Shown here: in pieces, positions 18,610 to 28,953 of the stretch
Layout of the letters: the number at the start of each line of letters is the position of its first letter
How positions within the stretch are numbered: the stretch's first letter is position 1
Source: Rhynchopus sp. YZ270_cl-10
Taxonomy: Eukaryota; Euglenozoa; Diplonemea; Diplonemida; Diplonemidae
Length of the DNA: 64,000 bases
Assembly: GCA_964035575.1 (NCBI GenBank)
Contig: OZ037881.1
Coordinates: forward strand, 558,001 to 622,000
Direction: 5' to 3'
Translations under genes and position numbers: made by a program
The notes under the pieces: generated by a model
Told to the model about the DNA's origin: nothing
What the model saw: the letters and a program-made list of their open reading frames with translations, nothing else
Databases searched by the model: none

Positions 18610-20457
18610 TCAAGGAGATAAGGTCATCGGAGCTTCAGTGTGGTGGGTACCGTCACCAACAGTGCCAGATACAGTGAATCCCACCCCAATCAAACAGGCA
18701 AGTTGCATGGCCACGCCCATGCCGGCAACGATGTACCCCCACCGTACCGTTTCGCGCACCACCTGCCGTTCCTGCTGAACAAATTCCACCTCATCTTGTG
18801 AGTCATCGACGATAGTAGACTCTTCATTCATTTTACCACGATTTCCGAGAATTGGAGGACTCAAGGCACCGGTAGGTGATGCCATGTCTTCTTCATAGAA
18901 CTCTTGTTCCATTTTACTTGCCTGCATATAACAAAACCCAGGAATCATAAAACACAAACTCGGCGACGTCAACGCAGACACAACACCGAGCACCGAAGAC
19001 AACGATTTTGCGTAGTACGCGACCCCTGCGCATGGTATCGTAATCGCCAAGGTCAGCGCAATGTATTTCAAGGTGCTCAAAGGCTCGGCAGCCTTTTCCC
19101 CCATGATCAATGCGTGCAGCGTACACCGGCAGGTAAAGCAAATCAGAGGAAACGAAAACACCAGGACCGACGTCATCCCGAAGTACACAATCACAATACT
19201 GGCATCCCCAGGAGGGTAGCACGCAAGAATAGTACTAGGTGTAGTGGTCACATCACGCCAGGTGAGGTACCCTGTCACGCCAGAGAGAATGTAGAAGAGA
19301 CACGCAATCACCATTGTGATGGCAGTAGCGTTGACGAGCTGCTTCGACGCGTCGCGAATAGGAACGGGAGAGCCGCCGCCACGCTGTCCCTTCGCAAGCT
19401 CCTTCAGAATAGGAAACACCGTGAGCTGGCAGATATACGACACAGAGATGATGCTGAAGGCCTCAAACAGACCAGGCACGTCGCGTGGGGTGAAGAAGTC
19501 TACTTCGCTTGTCGCAGTCTGTAAGGGAAAGGTGGTTGTGGAGAATGGAGGGTGGGGACAAAATGAGACAGTGTAGTGGAAAGAAGAAATAATGAAAACT
19601 GTGTAAATACCTCGTTGTTATCATGGCATTCGGGGATGTCGTGTACAGAAGGGTGTGCGATAAGGTATTGCGTCGAAATCTGTGATTTTTTTTGAGATAT
19701 TTTTTTATTACAATTTTGAACATACAATGACGAAGTAGAACAACGACAACACGGAGAGGAATGATGTGAACCACAATCCATCAAGACGACGGAGCAGCGA
19801 GAGCGGGAAGCCTACGAGCAACAGGGCGAGGAGCATTGCTGTTTGGTCGTTAAACGAATAGTCTGAGAACTTATCCGCCGTCTTCGAGGGCACAAGCTCC
19901 TTTATGGCAGGATAGAACAACGACTTGATCGACACTAGATACGCCACAAGCGTCCCCAGACAGATCACAATCAGCACCGCCTGGATCCACACCTTACCCC
20001 ACCGCCCGAGGCAGTACTCTGCCACACCTTCCATAGACGGCACACCCGATGCATCTGTCGGCACCCTGCGTACGTGCACAACACGCACCAATAGGAGAAC
20101 CGAGAAATATGTTGCTGTTGCGCAGGTGAGCATGAGAAGCGGCCCAAGGATGAGGCCTGCCAGGGCAAAGGAGCTGGCCAGCGATAGGAGACCGACACCC
20201 ATAGTGGTGTTCGCCAGGTTGAAGACAACTGCCACGGTGTGGATGGGTTTGCCAATGCCCAAGTCGTCGTCGTGGGTTGTTTCGGCGTCAATGAGGGTAG
20301 CAATGTCCTCCACAACCTCGCCAAACAGCGACTGCACAGTGTGGATCGTGCTTGTGTGGCTCGCATCGGAGCGGAAGCTGTTCCTGCTGTTGCGGCTGTT
20401 GATCAACCTTTTGCGTTCATCGTGTCTATCCTCATCATCGCTTGTGTGTACAATCAT
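18610..20457 (-). CDS. Amino acid/auxin permease (AAAP) family transporter
   Basis: Two exons, 20457-19726 and 19518-18613 (stop at 18610), join in phase 0 across a 207-bp intron (GTATGTTC...CTTACAG) to give 546 aa. The N-terminal 75 residues are hydrophilic with Asp/Arg/Ser runs. The first membrane segment then carries the family signature FNLANTTMGVGLLSLAS. About eleven membrane segments can be counted, with a cytosolic loop rich in acidic residues (MNEESTIVDDSQDEVEF) near the C terminus. Proteins of this family (SLC32/36/38-like) move neutral or other amino acids with H+ or Na+ across plasma or vacuolar membranes. The substrate cannot be read from sequence. The gene points the same way as its neighbours. 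Confidence 0.9.
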
Positions 20458-20649
20458 TGTACCTCTCCTAGCCTGTCAAATGAGTGTGTAAATGAAGAAA
20501 GATGTGCAAATCATTGGTGGAGTGGAGAAGCGTGAATGCGTGAGTCGCATCGAGGAGCATGTAAGGTTGGAAAGAAACCTCTGCTGGACGTAAGATTTTG
20601 GGCGTTGCAAAAAGAATTCAGGTAAAAAATGTGTGTCTTTTGTTAAATA

Positions 20650-22062
20650 TTATGGGGCATCAAAGGACGCCATTGTGGCGTTTATGTGCGCATCAAAGGC
20701 AACTTGCGTTGCAAATATTGGGTAGTATTTTGAGAAAACGGCGGATTTTTTATTGTCCGCGGAGACTGAGGACGCGATACCGAGCCACTCCTCGTATGCG
20801 AGCGTTGGTGTCGGCGTGCCACCTGTCGCCTCATGGCAGAAACCCTGCATGGGGGGGAGCAGCGCGACCTCCCTCTGTGCGAGGATGCACTGCTTCTTCT
20901 TTTCGCCAACCTTCTCCTTCTCTTGCAGGGCGACTACACGGACAGCAATTTCTATATGCATGCAACGCTTGCTCTTAAACGCACAGGTCTGTGTCAACTG
21001 CCGCAATGCACTTCCTCGGTACACCGCGAGCCTGCTCCAACAATCCCCTATAGAGTCCAAATGGTTCGACGCAGTCAGCTTCTTGAGCAGCGACACCACC
21101 ACATCACTCTCCCGCGACGCGCTAAAGTTGATCGCCGCCACATTCTGCAACATACTCTGCTGCTGCAGCAGCTGCTTTGCTGTCACAAGGTTCGGACCAC
21201 CATTCTTCTTCATCGAATTCTTCCGCGCCGTACCCGGCGTTGTCGCCTGCTTGCCAAGCACCTCTCCGGTATTCCGCACAAATATACCGGAAATACTCTT
21301 ATCCGTCAACAACTCTGTCACAAGACCACCTACTACAGCTACGTGAACACAATGTGACGCATCCAACAGAACCACATAATGGTTTTCTGTGGCACGGCTG
21401 AACTGCAGAGGTGCCTCGGTGACTCTGACACGGTCGCCGCCACCACGCTGCATCAGTACCAAGGAGGCCCGCTTTTTCTCCTCTGGCGAGAAGCACACAA
21501 AGTCTAGACTCCACGTCCACGCAGGCGATTCATCGAACAGCCAATACATCTGCCGCACCAACAGCGACAGCGCATCTCCCGCAGTGAACAGCACCGGGTC
21601 TGCGTGAATCACAAACTGCAGGTGGCATCCTGCCGACGCGCTGTAGTGCGCCAGCTCCCGCCTGCCAAGGTACATCGTGGAGGCAAGCGTCAGGAGCGGG
21701 GAGCTGTACATGGTGTCGGGGGAGGACAGCGTGGTTTCGTCGAGCTTGCTGACGGCGAGCGTTGCTGTCTCGAGGTAGGATGCGAAGAGAGGGTCGTTTG
21801 GGTCCAGCGCCTCAGGTGAGGAGTGCACCAGAACAGCCTCGAGCATGTAGGGCAGCGTGGAGTTCGTGTCCTGCCTCACGTCGCGGAAGAACTGTAGAAG
21901 CTCCTCAGCAGTGAACCGCACCAAGCCCTCGCGCAGGATCTCTGCCATATCCTCCACAGGGTGCTCGCTGCGCCGCTTCACAACAACAGACAGCGCGTAG
22001 TTCAGCAAGTGGCACGCCCCGCTAGTGAGCAGACGGCCCACGTCCTCGTTGCCTTGAGACAT
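20650..22062 (-). CDS. Unrecognised 470-aa protein
   Basis: A single open frame with GC-rich codon use like confirmed genes. It starts with an ATG at 22062, 34 codons before a hydrophilic region. No signal peptide or clear membrane segment is seen. The chain is mixed alpha/beta in character, with a poly-Gln/Leu patch (LLQQQSMLQ) in the middle and a Lys/Glu-rich stretch (KEKVGEKKK) near residue 380. I cannot place it in a family; it may be a soluble cytosolic protein. It sits between the transporter and the ankyrin gene, all on the minus strand. Confidence 0.8.
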   Translation of the reverse strand: MSQGNEDVGRLLTSGACHLLNYALSVVVKRRSEHPVEDMAEILREGLVRFTAEELLQFFRDVRQDTNSTLPYMLEAVLVHSSPEALDPNDPLFASYLETATLAVSKLDETTLSSPDTMYSSPLLTLASTMYLGRRELAHYSASAGCHLQFVIHADPVLFTAGDALSLLVRQMYWLFDESPAWTWSLDFVCFSPEEKKRASLVLMQRGGGDRVRVTEAPLQFSRATENHYVVLLDASHCVHVAVVGGLVTELLTDKSISGIFVRNTGEVLGKQATTPGTARKNSMKKNGGPNLVTAKQLLQQQSMLQNVAAINFSASRESDVVVSLLKKLTASNHLDSIGDCWSRLAVYRGSALRQLTQTCAFKSKRCMHIEIAVRVVALQEKEKVGEKKKQCILAQREVALLPPMQGFCHEATGGTPTPTLAYEEWLGIASSVSADNKKSAVFSKYYPIFATQVAFDAHINATMASFDAP

Positions 22063-22392
22063 TTTTGAAAAAGGGTAAATGAAATCTAAGCCTATGCGTG
22101 CTTAGGTGTAATTGGTGTAATCTGTGGGTTTTGTTGAGGAGGAGGAGGAGGGTGAAGTACTAAAAGGAAAGTCGTGGTCTTGAATTGGGTGGAGTGGTCG
22201 TATTTTGTACGTTGTCAGCATTTTTTTTTGGGGGGATTTTTGATAAATAAATATTTTTTTTTGAATAGATAAAAGCAATAAATTACTTTTTATTTAAAAC
22301 AAAAGGCACTCCGTATCCAAAACAGGGGGGCATTTTTTTTTGGGGGGAGGGGGATTTTTTTTTTCCACAAAAAAAAAAAAAAAAAGAATACA
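22063..22392. other. Intergenic A/T homopolymer region
   Basis: Runs of T, G and A of 8-20 bases and a GAGGAGGAGGAG tract; no coding frame. It separates the 470-aa gene start from the ankyrin gene stop. Confidence 0.6.
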
Positions 22393-24099
22393 TCAACGCA
22401 GGAGACGCTGGCATTCAGGACAGCCGCCTACGATTGCGCAGTCTAGTGCGGTGTCGCCGTCGTTGTCGCGCAGGGTCTTGTCTGCACCGTGCTGCAGGAG
22501 GAGCTTCACCACATCTACAAATTTCTCCTCTGCTGCTTGGTGCATTGCAGTGCAGCGGTTGGCACCTTGGTGGTTCACGTCCACCCCCTTGCAGCCCAGG
22601 AGGTAGCGCACAGTCTCCAGATGTCCTCCGTCCGCCGCAAGCATGAGACCCGTGAACGCGTCGTCTGCGGAACACAGCTGCGCACCAGAGTCGAGAAGCA
22701 TCTTCACAAGCTCGAGCCGTCCACATTGGCAGGCGGAGAGCAGGAGCGAGTACCCACCATTGCTCGCTACGTCAAGCTGTGCCCCTGCATCAATGAGAAC
22801 CTTGCACACGTTCATGCCGATATCAGATGACATGGACAATGCTGTCTGACCATCGTTGTCCCGTACATTAAGCGGGATACCGTGTTCCACAAGCATCTGG
22901 CAGTGGGCAGCGTTGCCCGACGGGACGGTGTGGTGGAGTGCGGTAGTCCCGTCCTGTGCACGACGGTCCACATCGGCGCCGTGCTTCAAGAGAAACGCTG
23001 CAAATGCATCATGCCCCGGATGGCCGCAGTACATCAAGGGTGTGATGCCTTCGCTATCTGCACCGTCAACAGAGGCGCCAAGCTGCAGAAGAAGCTCCCC
23101 TGCAGCAACGCTGCCACCCATTGCCGCATACCCAATCGGGGGCACCCCTTCGCGACATGGCTCGTTCACGGAGACACCTCTCGCCACAAAGCGCTCAGCA
23201 CACAGAGCGAGCCCGCCGAGCAACGCTTCGTGGAAAGGTGGTCTCAAGCCTTCCGTCGTCATGACGTCCATGCGTACACCCGCTTCAAGAAGGGCAACGG
23301 CACCAGTATCGTGTGCATTCGCAATTGCCAGGTGGAGGGGTGTGCACCCATTTTTGTTGACAGCTTCGGTATCAGCACCGTGCTTGAGGAGTAAGTGCAC
23401 GAGGTCCGCTTCGGGGTCGTTATCTGCAAGGAGGGCACAGTGCAGTGCAGTGTCGCCGTCATCGTCCACAGCGGTCAGCGACGCACCCTGCTCAAGAAGA
23501 GCAACAACAGCGGGTTCGGATTCATAGGCAACTGCCGAGTGGAGGGGTGTGCCCCCGCTGTTGTTGGTTGCTTCGATAGAGGCACCGTGCTTGAGGAGTA
23601 GGCGCACAACGTCCGGTACGTTCTTGTGCGACGTGGTAGCCAGGTGCAGTGCAGTGTAGCCTTCATTGTCCACAACGGTCAGCGACGCACCTCGCGCGAC
23701 GAGCTCGCTGAGGCACTCAATTCCCCCAGAAGCAGCGTGCAGCAGTGCAGTCATACCGCAAGGTGACACAACGTCCAGCGCCACACCAGCCTCGAGGAGA
23801 ACAACCAAACACTCAACATAGTTCTCGGATGCACAGATCATCAGAGGCGTCATCTCCATTTCGTCACATACGTCCAACGGCGTGCATGCAGTATTTCCTG
23901 CCACACCAACACTTCCTCCAGATGCAAACTCCTTGCAAAGAATATCCCTAAGGGGCTCCGGCTGGTTCATCCTGCACATCGACAACACAGCGCGATATGC
24001 GTCTGCTGCACGCTTCACAGCAGCCTCGGCATCGGTTGCGTCACACCTCCTTCGCTTTAATGGGTTCTCATCTGCACTCTGTGCGTGCCGCTTCGACAT
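22393..24099 (-). CDS. Ankyrin-repeat protein
   Basis: A 568-aa protein in one exon. After a basic N-terminal segment with PLKRRRC (possible nuclear signal), about 14 ankyrin repeats run from residue 75 to the C terminus. They are recognisable by units such as GYTALHLA, GGTPLHSA, GDTALHCA and GCTPLHLA, followed by LLLKHGA-type helices. Middle repeats (about 280-330) are degenerate. There is no additional catalytic domain, so it is most likely a scaffold. Tandem ankyrin proteins are common and the partner cannot be deduced. A terminal-inverted-repeat element begins 60 bp upstream of its start codon. Confidence 0.92.
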   Translation of the reverse strand: MSKRHAQSADENPLKRRRCDATDAEAAVKRAADAYRAVLSMCRMNQPEPLRDILCKEFASGGSVGVAGNTACTPLDVCDEMEMTPLMICASENYVECLVVLLEAGVALDVVSPCGMTALLHAASGGIECLSELVARGASLTVVDNEGYTALHLATTSHKNVPDVVRLLLKHGASIEATNNSGGTPLHSAVAYESEPAVVALLEQGASLTAVDDDGDTALHCALLADNDPEADLVHLLLKHGADTEAVNKNGCTPLHLAIANAHDTGAVALLEAGVRMDVMTTEGLRPPFHEALLGGLALCAERFVARGVSVNEPCREGVPPIGYAAMGGSVAAGELLLQLGASVDGADSEGITPLMYCGHPGHDAFAAFLLKHGADVDRRAQDGTTALHHTVPSGNAAHCQMLVEHGIPLNVRDNDGQTALSMSSDIGMNVCKVLIDAGAQLDVASNGGYSLLLSACQCGRLELVKMLLDSGAQLCSADDAFTGLMLAADGGHLETVRYLLGCKGVDVNHQGANRCTAMHQAAEEKFVDVVKLLLQHGADKTLRDNDGDTALDCAIVGGCPECQRLLR

Positions 24100-24421
24100 G
24101 GTTTATGCTATGTTCTTTCAATGTGTATCCTACATGAGAAAATGGCATTAAACACCATAACCAGGGTTCTAGCTCAGAAGAAAAAAAAAAGAAACGGAAA
24201 AGGTGGCTCAAAAAAATTTTTCTGCGCTTCGCGCGCAGGGATTACGCAGCTCCCCCAAAAATAAAAAAAGTACGTATGGATTTTCAACACGTACAATTCT
24301 AAGCAAAAACAATTAAAAACCGCGCGCGCTTCGCGCGCGCTCTCCCTGGCAAAGTTGGTTGAGAAGGGTTGTGAAAGTTCGAAGAACTGGAGAAATCATC
24401 AGTCATGGTATCCAAATGTTC

Positions 24422-24690
24422 CTGGCGAAGCCACGGTACGCAACATTTTTAAAAAATCTTGACATAAAATGGCACTTTCGTTGGTAACTATGGTCCAGTT
24501 CCGTAAACTTTACTTCCATATTTTGCTAAAACGAAAGTTTCTGGCGAAGCCACGGTACGCAACATTTTTAAAAAATCTTGACATAAAATGGCACTTTCGT
24601 TGGTAACTATGGTCCAGTTCCGTAAACTTTACTTCCATATTTTGCTAAAACGAAAGTTTCTGGCGAAGCCACGGTACGCAACATTTCTAA
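24422..24690. repeat. 119-bp tandem repeat
   Basis: Two full units (24422-24540 and 24541-24659) are almost identical and a third is partial from 24660. Each starts CTGGCGAAGCCACGGTACGC. They lie inside the inverted-repeat element. Confidence 0.9.
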
Positions 24691-25227
24691 AAATTGCGCT
24701 TAAAATTGCCTATTATGGGAAGGGTGTATTGCAATCTAGCGCCGCAGGCGCACGGTACGCTACTTTTTTCTTTCGCCATGCTGCATGCTCCTTTTCCGGT
24801 AAAATAGAAAATTGTCTCCTACATATAGAATTCTGTAGGGGGTAGGTGAGAGGTGGGGGCGGAGCCCCACCCCTCACCTACCCCACCCCAGCCCCAATCC
24901 AAAACCCAAATTACCTACGTATGGACACGTATGGATTCCACCTTTTCAAAAACAATTCACGTATGGATTTCCATACGTTCCACACGTGGAGCGTAATCCC
25001 TGTTCGCGCGGAAAAATTGACCACGCCAAGTCGCTGTTTTTAACAGCAAAGGGGACTGGCTGACGACACTGAGGACCTCCTTGGCCAACCGGTTTTTTGC
25101 ACCGTGTAAAAAAAACCCAAAAAAAACAAGTAATTGCTATCGGAAAAAAAAACGGGGTGTGATGTGGAACTCCATCCTGTAGAAATAATCTACAATAAGC
25201 CCAGCATTCTGCTCTTCTGCAGGTATG

Positions 25228-25521
25228 CTAACGCTCTTCGTACACTGCCAGACCCACTGGGACGCCAGCATCTGAAACGTTCAAGAAGGGGGGGCTGTCC
25301 TCTTCGTCCAGCACCATCTGCTCGATAGCGTTGTTGGACGCCCACTCGGCAGGCTCGGCGTGGTCCAGCTCGTTTTTGTCCACAGGCTCCCGACATTGTA
25401 GTCGCCGTTGGAGCAGTGCGGAAGGAACACAGAATGCACAGACTACAACACATCGATCACACCAGCAAATCGCCAGGATGCTACGGTGGTTTCGAAAATC
25501 GCGCGGAGTTTTCCACAGCAC
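25228..25521 (-). pseudogene. Coding-like fragment inside the inverted-repeat element
   Basis: The last roughly 55 codons of a minus-strand frame (about 25390-25228) are GC-rich and give an acidic peptide (EQMVLDEEDSPPFL) unlike the surrounding AT-rich DNA. It may be a captured piece of a host gene. No family is recognised and no flanking exons can be proposed. Confidence 0.3.
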
Positions 25522-25976
25522 ACCCGCTTTTTTCTTAGCAATTACTTGTCCGTGTTGTTATTGTTGTTTTCAACCACCTTCCTTCAACCCTTGTAGGATC
25601 AGTTGTTATATTTTTCGCGAAAACATGAAATTACACATTTCAAGAGAACAAATTAAAAAGAGTCCTTATTTGCATTTTTGGGCTCCGCCCGTGCAGTGGT
25701 GGGGTCAATCTCAAAAATTGGACAATTTTTTGACCACTTAAATTTTGAGAAATATGAGCCCGGTTCCTTATACGTGGGGCCCATTTTCGGCTAAAATTTT
25801 CCTCAAAATCTGGTTTTGTAAAATTGACCCTTTACTCCCCCCCCACATCGATTTCAATACTATACCTTACTTCACCTACGGTTGCCCTTACAGGGGGGTG
25901 AAGGAAGGTAAGTTGAAAAAAAAAAACAACGGAAAAGGTGGGCCACCTTTTCCGTTCTACTGAGCTAGGACCCTGG

Positions 25977-26662
25977 CATAACACTGTCTGCGCAATACCC
26001 GGCTCTCTACTAGGCACTCCCTACTCTTGATACGGTAGAGGTGGCAAACTGCACGCACTCCATGCACAACACGACAACAGAGGGGATTTGGAGGGGCAGA
26101 TCTCAAGTAAAACATTAATTCACTCAAAAATGACCCAACGTACAAAAGTATCCATACATCGTACGGTCCAACACTTTGCAGGGGGCAGATTCAAAAGTAA
26201 AAGTGCTTTTTGTTTTAAGGGTGATGAATACTCAACAGGTAGTCAAAATACCTCAGAATAGAAGGGGCAGAGTGGGGAGACAGTGGAAACTGCGTCCATT
26301 CAGAGGGGGGGGTGTTTTAGAGATCAGTGTTGTGTTGTGTTGCTTTTTCAAAGAAAAAGCCGTTAATACGAAAAGAAATGTCGGTAATGATCCTAAACCT
26401 CTCGCTTTAAGTCGCCTCAAAAAAGGGGGTTGGATAGCGTAAACCCGCTGAGTATCGGGACCTACTTACCATCCCCGCGCTCCTCGATAATTTAAAAAGA
26501 AAAAAGAAATCTTGAAAAATGAAATACGCTTCTCGTGCAGGGTAAGATGAGCCTCAACGACACATTTTTTATAGCATTTACAGCATTTTGATTCGCATTT
26601 TACCGGGGTTTGAGTGGGAACAGGAAAAGTATTCCCTCGGATAGTTCTAAATCTACAACTAT
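25977..26662. other. Intergenic region downstream of the 347-aa gene
   Basis: No gene is seen. It holds a hairpin-like motif of the CTAAA/TTTAAG type at about 26387-26424 and several homopolymers. Confidence 0.5.
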
Positions 26663-27706
26663 TCAAAATGCGGGAGATGGTGACCGACTTATGGGGTGGC
26701 CCAAGGTTCGCGGCATGCATCCATTTGCAGACGCAGTGACCCTGGAGACCGCTGGGGGCTGGTCCGCTGTTGCAAAGACCCAGTCGAGGGGGGAGCTTCT
26801 GTCCATCTCCACGTCACCACCGCTGTTGACTGGATGTTGCCGCCCTGAGTAATGCTCTCGGGAGGTTGTGTTCCAGGAGTCTTTTGTGTCGAGTATCCAG
26901 ACAGGCGAAGCACGCGCCTTGCGAACCTCGGGTGGAGACCAATGTGACGTCCTGAGGCGTGCTTTAGCATTGCTCTGTTGCCTCTCGCTCAACCCCGCAA
27001 AGTCTGCAGCTGTCTGCAGCGCCGTCTCCTCTGACACCACCCGTTTTGTTCTCCCTTCGGCCATCTGTCTCTCCAAAAGAATATGCAGCGGCACCACGCG
27101 TGTCCCCACCACGCTCCCCCCATCAGGCTTGCTCTGAAACTCATCCCTATACAAACTAAACTTCGTCCCCGAAAGACTGTTGATGCCGCCAAAAACGGAG
27201 CGAACAGATTGTTCGCCTTCGACGCCACGGCGGTGGCTGTAGTAGAAGGCCTGGTTGTGGTATTCTGGGCGGAGGATGCGGGAGAAGTAGAGCTTGAGCA
27301 TGAGGCGTGCACGGCGGAGGCGTTTTGCGTGGAGTGGGGAGACCTGCGCCATGAGGCAGTGTGAGGTGGCGTCCTGTGTGGGTGCGCGTGTCGTGGCAGA
27401 GGTGTGCAGGAGAGACGCAACGGTGGCAGGGGACAGACTGTCAAAGACACGTGGCGGCTGCTCCGTGCTGATGCTGCGCATTGTCTTGCGGAAGGCAGCA
27501 CGCTCACTGTCCGCACTGTTCTTGTACCACATCTCCGCAATGCTAAGCCAGTCCTCGCGCACCATGCCACGACACCGTCCACGTATCACATGCTTCTCCG
27601 GTTCAGGTAACTCCCTCCTCTCTGCCGCAGATGTGTGTGCAGGTGCAAACATCTGCGGTGAGCATTTCCGTTGTGCTACATAATGTGAACACCCACCTTC
27701 CATCAT
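26663..27706 (-). CDS. Unrecognised 347-aa protein
   Basis: A GC-rich open frame starting at two adjacent ATGs (27706/27703). The protein is hydrophilic and basic, has no signal peptide or membrane segment, and is rich in Arg and Ser. Its C-terminal third contains short aromatic/polar motifs such as TKDSWNTTSREHY and ends in PISRSPSPAF. That pattern recalls axonemal microtubule-associated proteins, but only weakly, and I make no functional call. The truncated repeat block B starts only 54 bp upstream of the start codon. Confidence 0.75.
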   Translation of the reverse strand: MMEGGCSHYVAQRKCSPQMFAPAHTSAAERRELPEPEKHVIRGRCRGMVREDWLSIAEMWYKNSADSERAAFRKTMRSISTEQPPRVFDSLSPATVASLLHTSATTRAPTQDATSHCLMAQVSPLHAKRLRRARLMLKLYFSRILRPEYHNQAFYYSHRRGVEGEQSVRSVFGGINSLSGTKFSLYRDEFQSKPDGGSVVGTRVVPLHILLERQMAEGRTKRVVSEETALQTAADFAGLSERQQSNAKARLRTSHWSPPEVRKARASPVWILDTKDSWNTTSREHYSGRQHPVNSGGDVEMDRSSPLDWVFATADQPPAVSRVTASANGCMPRTLGHPISRSPSPAF

Positions 27707-27759
27707 TCTGTGGTGTGTGTGTGGTGTTGAATAGAATGCAAAGGGAAACGTAGAGTTGA

Positions 27760-28572
27760 TGCATGCATATGTCCATCTCCGCCTACTGGTTCACACCTTT
27801 CGGCACAGTGCAGCCCCAGGTGCAGTGAGTGGACGTGGTGTTTGCAAGTGGAAGCAAGTGTGTGTGGGTGTTGTGGGTCAGTCTCGTCTTCTTAATGTTG
27901 TAATCAACAGCGTTGCTTCATACGCAAATTGCCAAATTATTAAGTTTTGTCATCATCCCCTGCAGGAGGAGGAGTCGTGAGGCTGAAGGCCAAGCCTCGC
28001 ATGCTTGGTCACGCAAAGCCACAACTAAAGCCAAGTGAAAGAAATCAGTCCGCCCGTCGAAAGTTTTAGTCAATCAACGCACCTCCCCGTGAAGGGGGCA
28101 CTCCGAATTAGTACACACCGAAGGCATTTGGGGTTGTCATCATCTCTCTTTGTGGCTGTGCTTGTTCCTTGTGGCGTGTCTTCGGGGCCTACTCGTGGTG
28201 TGCGGTGTATCAGGAACAGTCCGCCACCTCGTCACGCACCGTCGTGTTCGTTGTGATGTGATGTGATGTGGTTGGTGGAAGAGGTGTGTGTGGTTCAGAG
28301 TATTTTGTTTTGTTTTATGCTGTTTTCTCAACCACCAAAAGTGGTGTCAGATGCGCACTACACTAAACATAAAATATGTCATCATGAAAGGAGCGCAAAG
28401 TCTTCGTGTCTTTCCTTCAGCGGTAAGATCTGTGCCGCACAGTGTTCAGCAGCAAGAATCCAGAATGAGGATTGTCAAAAGCAAAACAGACAAAACCACT
28501 ATCTCAGAGGGGACAAGTCGACCTCTCCCCTCGCAATGGTGGATCAAGGGGGGTGTGCGTAAAACTCTTGTC
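27760..28572. repeat. Composite repeat (partial B)-B'-C
   Basis: Starts at TGCATGCATATGTCC inside block B (to 27982), then B' (27983-28405) and C (28406-28572) with the 71-bp core at 28502-28572. Block A and the left part of B are missing, consistent with a recombination or insertion junction immediately upstream of the 347-aa gene. Confidence 0.88.
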
Positions 28573-28608
28573 AGATGTGTGCAAGGACGTGCAGCACTGT
28601 GGCAGCAC

Positions 28609-28953
28609 GCTTCTCTTCTCTTCACTTCACTTCGCTGTGTCAGTTTCCTTCTGTCTTAAGTTAAAGTGAAAATCACAAGGAGGGTTTTCCTGCTTCATTG
28701 AATGGACCAATGGCTTTAACTGAATGTCATCATTTCCATTTGTGTCAGAAGCACTGTTCTCCTGCTCTGCAGCTCTCTCACAATCAGAACCTGGCCGGCT
28801 AAGACTATTGGTCAAGTCACGACGGTCCGAAAGACTGTTCATTCTTATTTGCGTTCTTTTGTTTGGTTTCGACGCAAAAGTATCTCAGAGGGGACAAGTC
28901 GACCTCTCCCCTCGCAATGGTGGATCAAGGGGGGTGTGCGTAAAACTCTTGTC
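28609..28953. repeat. Dispersed repeat block D, copy 3
   Basis: Equivalent of 1622-1971 in the duplicated segment, with the core at 28883-28953. The minus strand again keeps the 71-codon frame (28627-28842). Confidence 0.85.

Larger units (their letters stand above)
24160..25976. mobile_element. Non-autonomous terminal-inverted-repeat element with internal palindromes
   Basis: The left end CCAGGGTTCTAGCTCAG (24161 on) and the right end, read in reverse, CCAGGGTCCTAGCTCAG match at 16 of 17 positions. Both are followed by an ACGGAAAAGGTGGC motif. The sequence CATAA flanks both ends, a possible 5-bp target duplication. The termini resemble hAT-type ends, but no transposase is encoded. Inside are GC palindromes (GCGCGCTTCGCGCGC, GGGGCGGAGCCCC), a second, inner inverted repeat (about 24216-24300 against 24960-25020, around GCAGGGATTACGC), a 119-bp tandem repeat and a small coding-like fragment. 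At the right end, ACGGAAAAGGTGG and its complement form a perfect hairpin (25930-25956). Confidence 0.7.

Noticed and set aside
24160-25976. Organelle DNA insertion or giant-virus DNA suggested by GC palindromes in AT-rich sequence
   Set aside because: No organelle or viral gene is present, and the matching inverted ends with a short flanking duplication are better explained by a transposable element.
26437-26470. Similarity of ACCCGCTGA to the start of large-subunit rRNA
   Set aside because: Only nine bases match and the following sequence differs, so chance is the better explanation.
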